A stretch of DNA of 40,716 nucleotides. Origin: Pirellula sp. (lineage in GTDB: Bacteria; Planctomycetota; Planctomycetia; Pirellulales; Pirellulaceae). Below the pieces are notes generated by a model that saw only the letters and a program-made list of their open reading frames with translations, was not told the origin of the DNA and did no database searches. Numbering within the stretch: the first letter of the stretch is position 1; each line of letters starts with the position of its first letter. Below are positions 33,539-40,716 of the stretch, piece by piece. A program made the translations under genes and the position numbers. The DNA is taken from contig JAJTFB010000084.1 in NCBI GenBank assembly GCA_021300015.1, positions 1 through 40,716 of the forward strand, written 5' to 3'.

Positions 33539-34903
33539 TTACTTTTTGATCGCGTAGAGAGCTTGGTAGGACCGGATGTAGAGGACTCCGTCGGCGACCA
33601 CCGGCGATGCTGTGATCGCTTCGCCCATCGGGATCGTCGAAACGATTTGGAAATCCCTGCCGGCCTTGACCACTGTGCAATGGCCGTCATTGGATGCGAA
33701 GTAGATATGTCCATCCGCATACGTGGGACTCGAGCGATGCTGGCCAGTGTAGGTTCGTTGGAAGTAGATTTCCTCGCCTGTTTGATGATCCAAACACTGG
33801 AGCTTGCCATCCTTGTGCAATACATACACAAGTCCATCGACAACCAAGGGGATCGAGACATCGGGTGTGCGTGGTAGGTTCCAAGCCACGACATCCGACT
33901 TTTCAGAGCTGTTGCCCTGCAAGGACGCGTTGACCTTCAGTGCCACCATCGGACCCTCCTTAGCCGTCGGCAGGATGATCGAGCCGGGGATCACCAGCGG
34001 GGATGCGACGAAGCGAAAGGTGGGATCATTCTGTTTCGGATTGATTTTCGTCGGCCCATTGAGCTCACCGAATCGCCACAACTCCTTGCCGTCGGCAAGC
34101 TGGTGACCGGTGGTGCAGTCGGCACCGTGTACGACGAGAAATTCCTGTTTCCCATCCCGATAGATAAAAGGGGATGCATACGAGTGCTTGCACTCGAATT
34201 CGGCTTGGGTCACCCGGTCGATCGACCAGATCGTATCGCCGGTTTTCTTGTCGAGTTTGATAACCTTTCCCGTCCGGGTGTTGTCATCGCGGCGCATCGG
34301 ACCATGGAGCAGTTGAAGGTAAAGCGCCTCTCCATCGAGCACCGGAGTGCTGGTCATACCGAATTGAATGTCGAGTTTGCCATAACGTTCGTTCACGTCG
34401 ATCTTCCAAACCGGTTGGCCATCGACGGTAAAACAAGCTAGGATGCCAGTTCCGAAGAAACACCAAACATGCTTGCCATCGGTGCTCGGGGAAGGAGATG
34501 CCGAGTTGCCCTCGCCAGCCCGGGCGTCTTGATTGCCCGATCCGACCTTCTGCTGCCACAACGGCTTACCATCCTTGGTGCTCACAGCCATGAGAACCAA
34601 ATCGTCTCCTTGGGCACTGGTAAGAAAAATCCGTTCGTTCCATACCACGGGCGTCGCTCCAGCTTGGCCTGGCAACTCGCACCGCCACAGAACGTTCTCC
34701 TTGGTAGTCCACTGGGTTGCGATGTTTTTTTCATTCGATACCCCATCGTTCTTAGGTCCACGCCACTGCGGCCAGTTGTCGGCCAATGTGTCGCTGATCG
34801 TCCCACAAGCCACCACGGTGCTGAGGAACATGCTGGAGATACGGACGGCTTTCATCGATCGTTGCATAGGAGATTTGCTCATGTTCATCAGACTTATGCT
34901 CAT
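33539..34903 (-). CDS. Secreted PQQ-repeat beta-propeller protein
   Basis: A 454-residue exported protein. Several ATG codons are possible; MKAVRISSMFLSTVVACG (from 34855) looks like the actual signal peptide core, so the true start may be 34855 or 34882. The mature protein begins DNWPQWRGPKNDGVSNEKN, the hallmark opening of planctomycete PQQ-like repeat proteins. Blades follow with VSTKDGKPLWQQKVG, KLDKKTGDTIWSIDR, CLDHQTGEEIYFQRT and a closing YIRSYQALYAIKK, about seven in all. Such proteins typically act as periplasmic scaffolds without catalysis. It lies upstream of the MFS gene on the same strand and is divergent from the amylase gene. Confidence 0.85.
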   Translation of the reverse strand: MSISLMNMSKSPMQRSMKAVRISSMFLSTVVACGTISDTLADNWPQWRGPKNDGVSNEKNIATQWTTKENVLWRCELPGQAGATPVVWNERIFLTSAQGDDLVLMAVSTKDGKPLWQQKVGSGNQDARAGEGNSASPSPSTDGKHVWCFFGTGILACFTVDGQPVWKIDVNERYGKLDIQFGMTSTPVLDGEALYLQLLHGPMRRDDNTRTGKVIKLDKKTGDTIWSIDRVTQAEFECKHSYASPFIYRDGKQEFLVVHGADCTTGHQLADGKELWRFGELNGPTKINPKQNDPTFRFVASPLVIPGSIILPTAKEGPMVALKVNASLQGNSSEKSDVVAWNLPRTPDVSIPLVVDGLVYVLHKDGKLQCLDHQTGEEIYFQRTYTGQHRSSPTYADGHIYFASNDGHCTVVKAGRDFQIVSTIPMGEAITASPVVADGVLYIRSYQALYAIKK

Positions 34904-35056
34904 CACACAAGACGTCTTTAGACTAGGGGGTTATCGCGAGGGGAAGAGACGGGGCAGGGTGTCGGCTAGGTTATTCGGCTCGCCGACGGCATCTAGTATA
35001 ATCGGTCCAGTGGGTTTTTGTGCGTCGGTTGCATCTCCAATAGTTCCCAGGTTTTC

Positions 35057-37177
35057 ATGTCTCAAAAATATAGGGCCTTGGGCCCACGGATCTGCCGCTC
35101 GCAAAAATTGGTTTTGCTGATCGCTAGCTTGATCTTGCCCATGCAAGTGCAAGTGCAAGCCCAAGCCCAATCCCAATCCCAATCCCCAAGCCGAGCCGAA
35201 TCGGCGAAGGATTCCGAGCCCAATCCGCAACCTCTCGAGGATCGTTTGGTCGTCACAAAGGTCGATCCCCCTTCCTGGTGGACCGGTTCGACCGCCAATC
35301 CCATCCGGTTGCTCCTAACAGGACAGGGTCTCAGCAAGGATCTTGTCTTGACTGCGGATCGCCATGGACTGCAATTTACGAATCTCAAGGCCAGTCAGAA
35401 CGGGCATTACCTCTTTGCCGATCTGCATATCGCCCCGGATTGCAAACCCGGCCCGGTCCAATTCGAATTGTCCCAATTGTCCCAACAGAACCCGACGACG
35501 AACCCGCAACGAACGGCCTGGACTTGGGAAGTCCTCGCCCCCCCGGCACACCGCCCCCAAGGATTCGGCCCCGAGGACTTCATCTATTTCCTCATGCCAG
35601 ACCGTTTCTGCGATGGCAATCCTGCGAACAATCGCACGACAAAATCACCAGAGCTCTACGACCGAAACAAATCGCGGTTCTATCACGGTGGTGATATCCA
35701 AGGCATCGCGAGCAAACTCGATTACATCCAGAGCTTAGGAGCCACCGCGATATGGACGACTCCTATCTACGACAACAATGACGCTCCAGACCTCAAAGAA
35801 CTCCATCCTGAGCCCGGTCAATCCGAGCGTGTGCCGACCACAGGATACCATGGCTACGGTGCAATCGATCTTTATGCGGTCGATGAACATTTCGGAACGC
35901 TCGGGGAACTCCAATCATGGATCGCCCAATCGCACCAAAGGGGCCTGAAGGTCATCCAGGATCAAGTCGCAAACCACACCGGTCCCTACCACCCTTGGGT
36001 CCTAGATCCACCGACTCCAACGTGGTGGAACGGCACGGCGGCTAAGCATCCGAAGAACAATTGGCAAAAATGGACGGCGATGAATCCAAGAGCCACCCGA
36101 CAAACCCAACAACTGAACCTCGATGGATGGTTCGCTGATGTGCTTCCAGATCTAAACCAGGACGATCCCGAAGTCGCCAAGTACTTGATCCAACACTCGA
36201 TCTGGTGGCTCGGTGTGGCCGGCTATGATGCGATCCGTATGGACACCCTACCCCATGTGCCTCGCCGTTTTTGGGAGCACTGGGCCAGCGAGGTCAAACG
36301 GGAATTCCCAGATACCAAAGTCCTCGGCGAACTGTACGACTCAGACCCAGTGCTGGTTGCCTACTACCAAGGTGGCCGGCGGGGTCACGACCAAATCGAT
36401 ACGCAAATCGATACCCTTTTTGACTTTGGGCTTTTCACTCCGATCCGAAACGCATTTGCCAAGGGCAAGGCACTGCGGGAGGTCCATCAGATGTTCGCCA
36501 GGGACTGGATCTATGCCGATGCGAACCGTTTGGCAACGTTCATCGGTGTCCACGACATGCCCCGTTTCATGCATGAAAAAGGTGCCACGCTCCAAGGGCT
36601 CCAATCGGCGATGACCCTGATGATGACCAGCCGCGGTACGCCAATCCTCTACTACGGCGATGAATTGGCCATGCCCGGCGGAGAGGACCCAGACAATCGA
36701 AGAGATTTCCCCGGCGGCTTTCCAGGGGATGCTCGCAATGCATTCGACCCAACAGGTCGCGAACCGTCCGAACAGGCCGTATGGAAACATATCGCAAATC
36801 TCGGCGCTTTACGTAAGAAATATCGAGCACTTGCAGTAGGTGAGTCGCTCGATTTGCTCGATGCCGAACAGCAATATGCTTATGCACGAGTAAGCGATCG
36901 CCAGACGCTCATCGTCGTATTGAACAACGATACCGAGCCTGCCACGATCGAGTTCGATACCCAGAGATTGCCCAGCCAAGCGATCCAAAAAGGTTGGTCG
37001 TTTCAATGCGACGATCTGTTAGGTGGATCGAATCGGCTGACAGTCCAGGTCGAAGCCTCCAACCTCGCCCCAAGTCTTCCCGACACGCAAAAGCCCCAAA
37101 ACAACGCTGGGGCTCAAGCCGGTGCGAGCCTGACGCTACCGGCACGCACCAGCGCGGTGTTTCTCCTCCCAGAGTGA
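35057..37177 (+). CDS. Secreted GH13 alpha-amylase / neopullulanase-type glucanase
   Basis: A 706-residue exported glycosidase acting on alpha-1,4-glucans or cyclodextrins. The signal peptide has a core of KLVLLIASLILPMQ (~17-30). An N-terminal Ig-like domain (~60-160) resembling that of cyclomaltodextrinases precedes the TIM barrel (~170-620). Catalytic residues are visible: nucleophile D396 in YDAIRMDTLPH, acid/base E425 in VLGELYDSD, H499-D500 in FIGVHDMPRF, and region I DQVANHTG (~302-309). The C-terminal beta domain ends SAVFLLPE. Bacteroidetes SusA-type neopullulanases share this layout. A small tandem repeat lies just after the signal peptide. The last ~90 bp contain a hairpin that could be a terminator for the convergent gene. 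Product specificity cannot be read from sequence. Confidence 0.92.
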   Translation: MSQKYRALGPRICRSQKLVLLIASLILPMQVQVQAQAQSQSQSPSRAESAKDSEPNPQPLEDRLVVTKVDPPSWWTGSTANPIRLLLTGQGLSKDLVLTADRHGLQFTNLKASQNGHYLFADLHIAPDCKPGPVQFELSQLSQQNPTTNPQRTAWTWEVLAPPAHRPQGFGPEDFIYFLMPDRFCDGNPANNRTTKSPELYDRNKSRFYHGGDIQGIASKLDYIQSLGATAIWTTPIYDNNDAPDLKELHPEPGQSERVPTTGYHGYGAIDLYAVDEHFGTLGELQSWIAQSHQRGLKVIQDQVANHTGPYHPWVLDPPTPTWWNGTAAKHPKNNWQKWTAMNPRATRQTQQLNLDGWFADVLPDLNQDDPEVAKYLIQHSIWWLGVAGYDAIRMDTLPHVPRRFWEHWASEVKREFPDTKVLGELYDSDPVLVAYYQGGRRGHDQIDTQIDTLFDFGLFTPIRNAFAKGKALREVHQMFARDWIYADANRLATFIGVHDMPRFMHEKGATLQGLQSAMTLMMTSRGTPILYYGDELAMPGGEDPDNRRDFPGGFPGDARNAFDPTGREPSEQAVWKHIANLGALRKKYRALAVGESLDLLDAEQQYAYARVSDRQTLIVVLNNDTEPATIEFDTQRLPSQAIQKGWSFQCDDLLGGSNRLTVQVEASNLAPSLPDTQKPQNNAGAQAGASLTLPARTSAVFLLPE
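35143..35186 (+). repeat. Hexanucleotide repeat at the signal-peptide junction of the amylase
   Basis: CAAGTG, CAAGCC and CAATCC units follow one another in two or three copies each, giving alternating VQVQ-AQAQ-SQSQ residues at and just after the predicted signal-peptide cleavage site. The six-base unit preserves frame, so length changes would alter only the spacer before the mature domain. Confidence 0.85.
37092..37114 (-). terminator. Candidate terminator for the SAM_HAT_C-like gene, inside the amylase 3' end
   Basis: On the minus strand AGCCCCA and TGGGGCT pair across a nine-base loop and are followed by TTTTGCG. It lies ~107 bp beyond the stop codon of the 96-aa gene and within the last codons of the convergent amylase. 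The U-tract is short, so function is uncertain. Confidence 0.35.
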
Positions 37178-37220
37178 TCTCAGTTGATCTCCGGTTACCC
37201 CCAGTCATCTCCGGGCTTGG

Positions 37221-37511
37221 CTACCAACAAACCTCGACACTCGCACCGGATCGTACACTCAACATAATCGAAGCAGAGTCGTCGACCAAATGAAGCTTCA
37301 GCGGACTCTCCCCATCGGCGATCGCAATAAGGGTCATGGCAGGTTGCCCGTGGTCGTTGCCAAAAATCCCAACCGTCTCGTGCTCCTGGTCAACCTTCAC
37401 CCGAGTCTCGCTCGAACGAGGGATGTCCCTCCAATCCTTGGGCGCGATGTCTGTGATCAAGTCTCCGTTGGCACCAACCTCAACGACCTTTCCTTGAATG
37501 CGTCTCGACAC
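37221..37511 (-). CDS. Stand-alone SAM-hydroxide adenosyltransferase C-domain-like protein
   Basis: A 96-residue protein starting at a GTG (37511) with AGGAG eight nt upstream. GKVVEVGANGDLITDIAP near the start matches the GRVxxVDxFGNLITN strand of the C-terminal beta-barrel of SAM hydroxide adenosyltransferases and the related fluorinase. PAMTLIAIADGESPLKLHLV and SGASVEVCW fit the later strands of that domain (usual ending ...GDPVxV). The N-terminal catalytic domain is absent, so the known hydrolysis of SAM to adenosine is not expected from this chain alone; a binding or regulatory role is inferred. The domain call is from pattern only. The gene lies between the amylase and the MCE gene. Confidence 0.6.
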   Translation of the reverse strand: MSRRIQGKVVEVGANGDLITDIAPKDWRDIPRSSETRVKVDQEHETVGIFGNDHGQPAMTLIAIADGESPLKLHLVDDSASIMLSVRSGASVEVCW

Positions 37512-37652
37512 GTAAACTGCTCCTGGGATGTGACTCTAGCGGCAAATTCGACTCGGACCGAGCATTGCAAGTTTGTTTACAACGTCATCATTCTATACAA
37601 AGCTGTCAACGGTGGGGATGCTTCGAAAGATTAAGAAACCCTCATTGAACCC

Positions 37653-39152
37653 TCATTGAAGTGGTGCCCTTAGTGCAACTAGCCAACCACGGGATTCCCT
37701 TCGCAATACTCCTAGCCAACGGCCTTGCTGCACGTCGACGACAAATGCCCCATCGAGTTCGTCAGGAAGCTCGATGGCGTCGTCAAGACGCAGGCCTCGA
37801 TCGTTTTTCTCGAACCGATTGCTGTCGACCAGAATCGATCGATCGGTTTCCGATCCGATAATCAGCAAGTCTTGTGGCTCGCTATCGATAGGCTTGAGAA
37901 ACTCGCGCGAGTCAAGCAACGGTTCGCTGATCGAAGGTTGTGCAGTCAAGCGGATACCAAGCACCTTGCTGCCGTCGGAAAGCGGTAAACTCTCGATAGG
38001 CTCGAAGGTCGCTTGGGAAACCCCCGCGACCTCAATCTGTCCAGACTTTTCGATCGCGGATTTTGAAAGGGTCGCGAAATCCTCACGGCACAAGAGCATG
38101 CCGTCATCAAGCAACAACCCCCAACCAAGTTTTTGCTTGGTGACCGAAAAGCCAAATGAGTTCTGTTTCCATACAAGACTGGTTCGGTAACTGACGGGCG
38201 ATTGCCGCTGCAGCTTGTCCCAAATCGCCCCGTAAGGAAGCGACGGTTTCCATTCGTTCCATTCCTCTTCGGGTTTCTCATAGAGCATGAAATGAGCGCC
38301 CGTTCCGACGACCTTGCCCTTCGAATTCGGTGTTGCAAACTCGATGCCCCCATAAAGCACCTCGCTCAACGAGTCGGCCTCAAGTTTCAGGCCGGTAATC
38401 CCTAAGTTCACTCGCCAACCGCTCCGCAACCAGAACTTGGAGTTGCTCCGAACAAGTTCGTGGTATTCCGGATCGATCGCACAGCGCACCAGCACGCTTC
38501 TCGCATCGCTCGCAAGGCTTACGGCCAAGACATCCCCTACGTGAAATCCTCGGTGAAGGATCGGAGTGCCGCTGTCGAGCCCATAGCGTTTGGGCGAATC
38601 GAGGATAATCTCGACCGAGCCCTCCTTGGGGCGAATCGGCGGTGCTGACTCAAGTCCCTGAAAAAGCTTGACGTTGTACTTGGTCGATGCCCCCGGCTCC
38701 ATAGCGATGTACTTCGGCCCGACAATCGTGTCGAGCCCACGGACCGAATCGAACGAGACAATCGGCCTTGCAATCCAAAAACTCGTTCCGTCAGTCACGA
38801 CGCGCCTGGCTGTCGGATTCAATCGTACCGAAACCTGTATTTTTGGGCCTTGGTTTCCCTTGATCGAATCCTCAGTCGATGGCACCTGCAAAGCGGATTC
38901 CTGCAGGGCGATTTTTTCAACTCGGCCAACATCGATCCCGCGATACCGAAGCGATTCGCCCGGTTGCAAACCATGCCCCTCCTCAAACTCGATTTGGATC
39001 AACTCCCCCTCGTTTTGATACGCCCGCACAAACAGAACCAAACTAAGCAGTCCACAGATCGCGGTACCGACCCAAAGCCACGATAGTCGCCGAGGATTCT
39101 TAAGGATTGGGACCGCTAGGGGTACAGATTCTTCGATCGGCGAAGGTTCCAT
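37653..39152 (-). CDS. PqiB/MlaD-like MCE-domain protein
   Basis: A 499-residue inner-membrane-anchored periplasmic protein of the lipid-transport MCE family. One membrane helix (WLWVGTAICGLLSLVLFVRA, ~25-44) is followed by MCE domain 1 (~50-145) with QIEFEEGHGLQPGESLRYRG and GRVEKIAL. MCE domain 2 (~174-280) has VEIILDSPKRYGLDSGTPI and GDVLAVSL. A third, shorter MCE-like segment and a C-terminal region with SLPLSDGSKVLGIRL follow. PqiB proteins form hexameric tubes that move phospholipid between the membranes, usually with a PqiA partner; no pqiA is seen here. The gene appears monocistronic. There is no strong ribosome-binding site upstream of the ATG. A direct repeat AACCCTCATTG x2 lies at its stop codon (37637-37658). 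Confidence 0.85.
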   Translation of the reverse strand: MEPSPIEESVPLAVPILKNPRRLSWLWVGTAICGLLSLVLFVRAYQNEGELIQIEFEEGHGLQPGESLRYRGIDVGRVEKIALQESALQVPSTEDSIKGNQGPKIQVSVRLNPTARRVVTDGTSFWIARPIVSFDSVRGLDTIVGPKYIAMEPGASTKYNVKLFQGLESAPPIRPKEGSVEIILDSPKRYGLDSGTPILHRGFHVGDVLAVSLASDARSVLVRCAIDPEYHELVRSNSKFWLRSGWRVNLGITGLKLEADSLSEVLYGGIEFATPNSKGKVVGTGAHFMLYEKPEEEWNEWKPSLPYGAIWDKLQRQSPVSYRTSLVWKQNSFGFSVTKQKLGWGLLLDDGMLLCREDFATLSKSAIEKSGQIEVAGVSQATFEPIESLPLSDGSKVLGIRLTAQPSISEPLLDSREFLKPIDSEPQDLLIIGSETDRSILVDSNRFEKNDRGLRLDDAIELPDELDGAFVVDVQQGRWLGVLRRESRGWLVALRAPLQ

Positions 39153-39303
39153 CGATGGTATTCTCGGTTTTCAACGCTTCCGGGGTTCTGCCAACAGTCC
39201 AAGGATTGTACGATAATCCTTATCAAAAAACTCGATGCAAAAAACGACCTAGCCCCGAGACCCCAGGCCCGAGACCGCCGATAACCACAGGATAGCCATC
39301 TTC

Positions 39304-39534
39304 ATGACATTCAACGACATGGCAGCTAACAATATGCCCGCGATCCATATGCCCCCGATCCGTGCTTTGGCACCTCTGGCACACGCCGGACACGGACCGA
39401 TCGACGCAAGTCATCCGGCCCACTTCCTGACAGCTCCCGAGCACTCCGTGGTGATCCTCGCCATCCTTGCCTCGGTCGCCTGCCTAGTGTGGCTAGCCGT
39501 CCGACGAGCCTATCGGATTTCGAAACCTACCTGA
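39304..39534 (+). CDS. Tiny membrane protein with HAGHG motif
   Basis: A 76-residue protein with a His-rich segment LAHAGHGPIDASHPAHFLT (~25-43) followed by one membrane helix (VVILAILASVACLVWLAVRR). Small proteins with HAGH...PxH before a terminal helix occur in other bacteria, often of unknown role; metal binding by the histidines is possible. The ATG at 39304 has AGGA about 11 nt upstream. Its 3' end overlaps the SIMPL gene by 25 bp in convergent orientation. Whether it is expressed is uncertain because it is short and isolated. Confidence 0.55.
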   Translation: MTFNDMAANNMPAIHMPPIRALAPLAHAGHGPIDASHPAHFLTAPEHSVVILAILASVACLVWLAVRRAYRISKPT

Positions 39535-40562
39535 ACTCCGACCGAAAGGACTAGGTCGTTGGGATTGACCTGAAGCGTCCTGCGCTCTGTTTTCTCCTGT
39601 GCGTCTTGAACGCCATAAGGCGAACTGACCAGAACTCCATTGATATAGCTCGGGCTGTTGCTGTTGACACTCGGTGCTAAAGACTGGATTGTTGAACTGA
39701 TCATTTTGACATCGCCTAGCTGCTTGCCAGCCGCCTCGGCCAGACGCTGAGCCTGAGCCTTGGCTTTCTCAAAACATTTTTTCAGCGCGGCTGCTTCCTG
39801 GGCCTCGGTCATGACTCCCACGTACAAGACCTGGGTTTCGTTGTTGGCCGCCCCGGGGTTTGTTGAGGAAGCATAAGCACTCGCGCCCATCAGAGGCATG
39901 ATCTGCTCGAGTTCTTCTTCGGTCAATTGAACCCGAAGCTTCGTCCCGCGGAACTCTTTGGCTTGTGCAAGCCGCCGAAGTTTCGCACCGAACTCCGCAC
40001 TGCTGTCGAGATTCGAATCGGCAATAGGCCACTCGGCAATCAACCGATTGCTCGCCGAATGAATCATCGGAAGTGGCTCGGATTCCCCGTCGAGCTCCTC
40101 CTCTTCCTGCAAGAGCATTTCGCGCAGACGGCCCTTCATTTGCGGATTGTTCACCTGCATTTGTGCCGCTTGACGACGCATCCACATTCGGGCCGATTCT
40201 GGGTTCTCGACAAACGGGACCGTATGGTTCAAGACCGGGACGGTCCACCGGTAAGTTCCATCGCTGCGGCCTAATTCAGCGAGCGCTTTCTCCACCGTTG
40301 CTCGGTGCTCTCGCAACGCGACGACGGCCTGCTGAGCCTCCCGGTCCTCGACTCGAAACGCCGCACGCAATTGGATGGCCACCGGTTGCAGAGTGATCGA
40401 CTCTTGGGCCGAAACACTGAGCAAAGGTGGACCTTGCGAAGCAGGGATGAAGGCACCCGTCGATTGCGCAAGGCCGATCGAAGGACCCAAGGCCCCCAGG
40501 ATACCGGCCAAAAGGACTCGATTCGCAACGAGCCGAAGAGCGAACAACCAATTTCGTAGCAC
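39510..40562 (-). CDS. SIMPL-domain (DUF541) secreted protein
   Basis: A 350-residue exported protein of unknown function. The GTG at 40562 is preferred because GGAGG lies seven nt upstream and the product begins with a signal peptide (LRNWLFALRLVANRVLLAGILGALG), whereas an earlier GTG (40604) lacks a ribosome-binding site. The mature part has GPPLLSVSAQESITLQPVAI near the start, a coiled-coil stretch (REHRATVEKALAELG), a Met/Gln-rich middle (WMRRQAAQMQ) and a C-terminal block AAALKKCFEKAKAQAQRLAEAAG...GDVKMISS, the SIMPL core. SIMPL proteins are periplasmic or outer-membrane-associated. The gene is the rightmost in the window. Confidence 0.83.
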   Translation of the reverse strand: MLRNWLFALRLVANRVLLAGILGALGPSIGLAQSTGAFIPASQGPPLLSVSAQESITLQPVAIQLRAAFRVEDREAQQAVVALREHRATVEKALAELGRSDGTYRWTVPVLNHTVPFVENPESARMWMRRQAAQMQVNNPQMKGRLREMLLQEEEELDGESEPLPMIHSASNRLIAEWPIADSNLDSSAEFGAKLRRLAQAKEFRGTKLRVQLTEEELEQIMPLMGASAYASSTNPGAANNETQVLYVGVMTEAQEAAALKKCFEKAKAQAQRLAEAAGKQLGDVKMISSTIQSLAPSVNSNSPSYINGVLVSSPYGVQDAQEKTERRTLQVNPNDLVLSVGVQVGFEIR

Positions 40563-40675
40563 GATGGAGCCTCCAGTACCACTCGGGAGTGTCGAAAAAG
40601 CCACTCAGTACATGATACAACGAAGCCATCGGCCGATGGCCGACAAAGCCCCGAAATTCGCCCGCACCCCTCTGC

Positions 40676-40716
40676 CCGATCCGTCCGATCCGTCCGATCC
40701 GTCCGATCCGTCCGAT
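40676..40716 (+). repeat. 9-bp tandem repeat running off the window edge
   Basis: At least four perfect copies of CCGTCCGAT (40681-40716), preceded by a partial copy, continue to the last base. They lie upstream of the SIMPL gene. The true length and context cannot be seen; a coding repeat (for example Ser-Asp-Pro type) or an intergenic minisatellite are both possible. Confidence 0.9.

Overview
The window looks like a chromosomal segment of a planctomycete, most likely of the Pirellula/Rhodopirellula group. The evidence is a moderate GC content, a secreted dockerin protein that opens with a LEPR-XLL-type motif, several exported PQQ-type beta-propellers with the WPQWRGP opening, short membrane proteins with an NPYQA start, a secreted single-heme CxxCH protein, and an archaeal/eukaryotic-type prolyl-tRNA synthetase. 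This assignment is inferred from gene families; no rRNA or tRNA gene was seen.

Layout. Left edge to 5.2 kb (minus strand): a fragment of an ISL3-like transposase, then a secreted S46 dipeptidyl-peptidase, fabF and acpP (fatty-acid synthesis, with a readable promoter and a hairpin at the mRNA 5' end), and a lipoprotein. 5.5-12.2 kb (plus strand): a TPR lipoprotein, followed by a likely 2-hydroxyacid operon of a nickel-pincer lactate racemase (LarA-like), an APC permease, and an FAD/Fe-S D-lactate/glycolate dehydrogenase fused with its CCG-domain subunit. 12.3-16.1 kb (minus strand): an accessory island of small unknown proteins with an IS110 remnant and three or four attC-like folded sites. 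It resembles an integron cassette array without an integrase. 16.4-19.5 kb: proS, then a divergently transcribed dockerin surface protein with an expanded PERPEM linker.

19.6-26.1 kb (minus strand): a complete Wadjet (jetABCD) anti-plasmid locus with stop/start overlaps throughout. Both jetA and jetC are interrupted by frameshifts, while jetB and jetD are intact. 26.3-32.1 kb: arfB (ribosome rescue), then plus-strand genes for a secreted beta-propeller, a fused EutB-EutC ethanolamine ammonia-lyase carrying a twin-arginine signal, and a secreted c-type heme protein. 32.1-40.7 kb: an MFS transporter, a second PQQ-repeat protein, a secreted GH13 alpha-amylase, a stand-alone SAM-hydroxide-adenosyltransferase C-domain-like protein, a PqiB-like MCE protein, a tiny HAGHG membrane protein, a SIMPL-domain protein, and a tandem repeat that runs off the right edge.

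Most notable: (1) the attC-like array in the island; (2) the Wadjet locus with two frameshifts; (3) the apparently exported EutBC fusion; (4) the compact racemase-permease-dehydrogenase operon. All functional calls come from reading motifs by eye; no database search was run.
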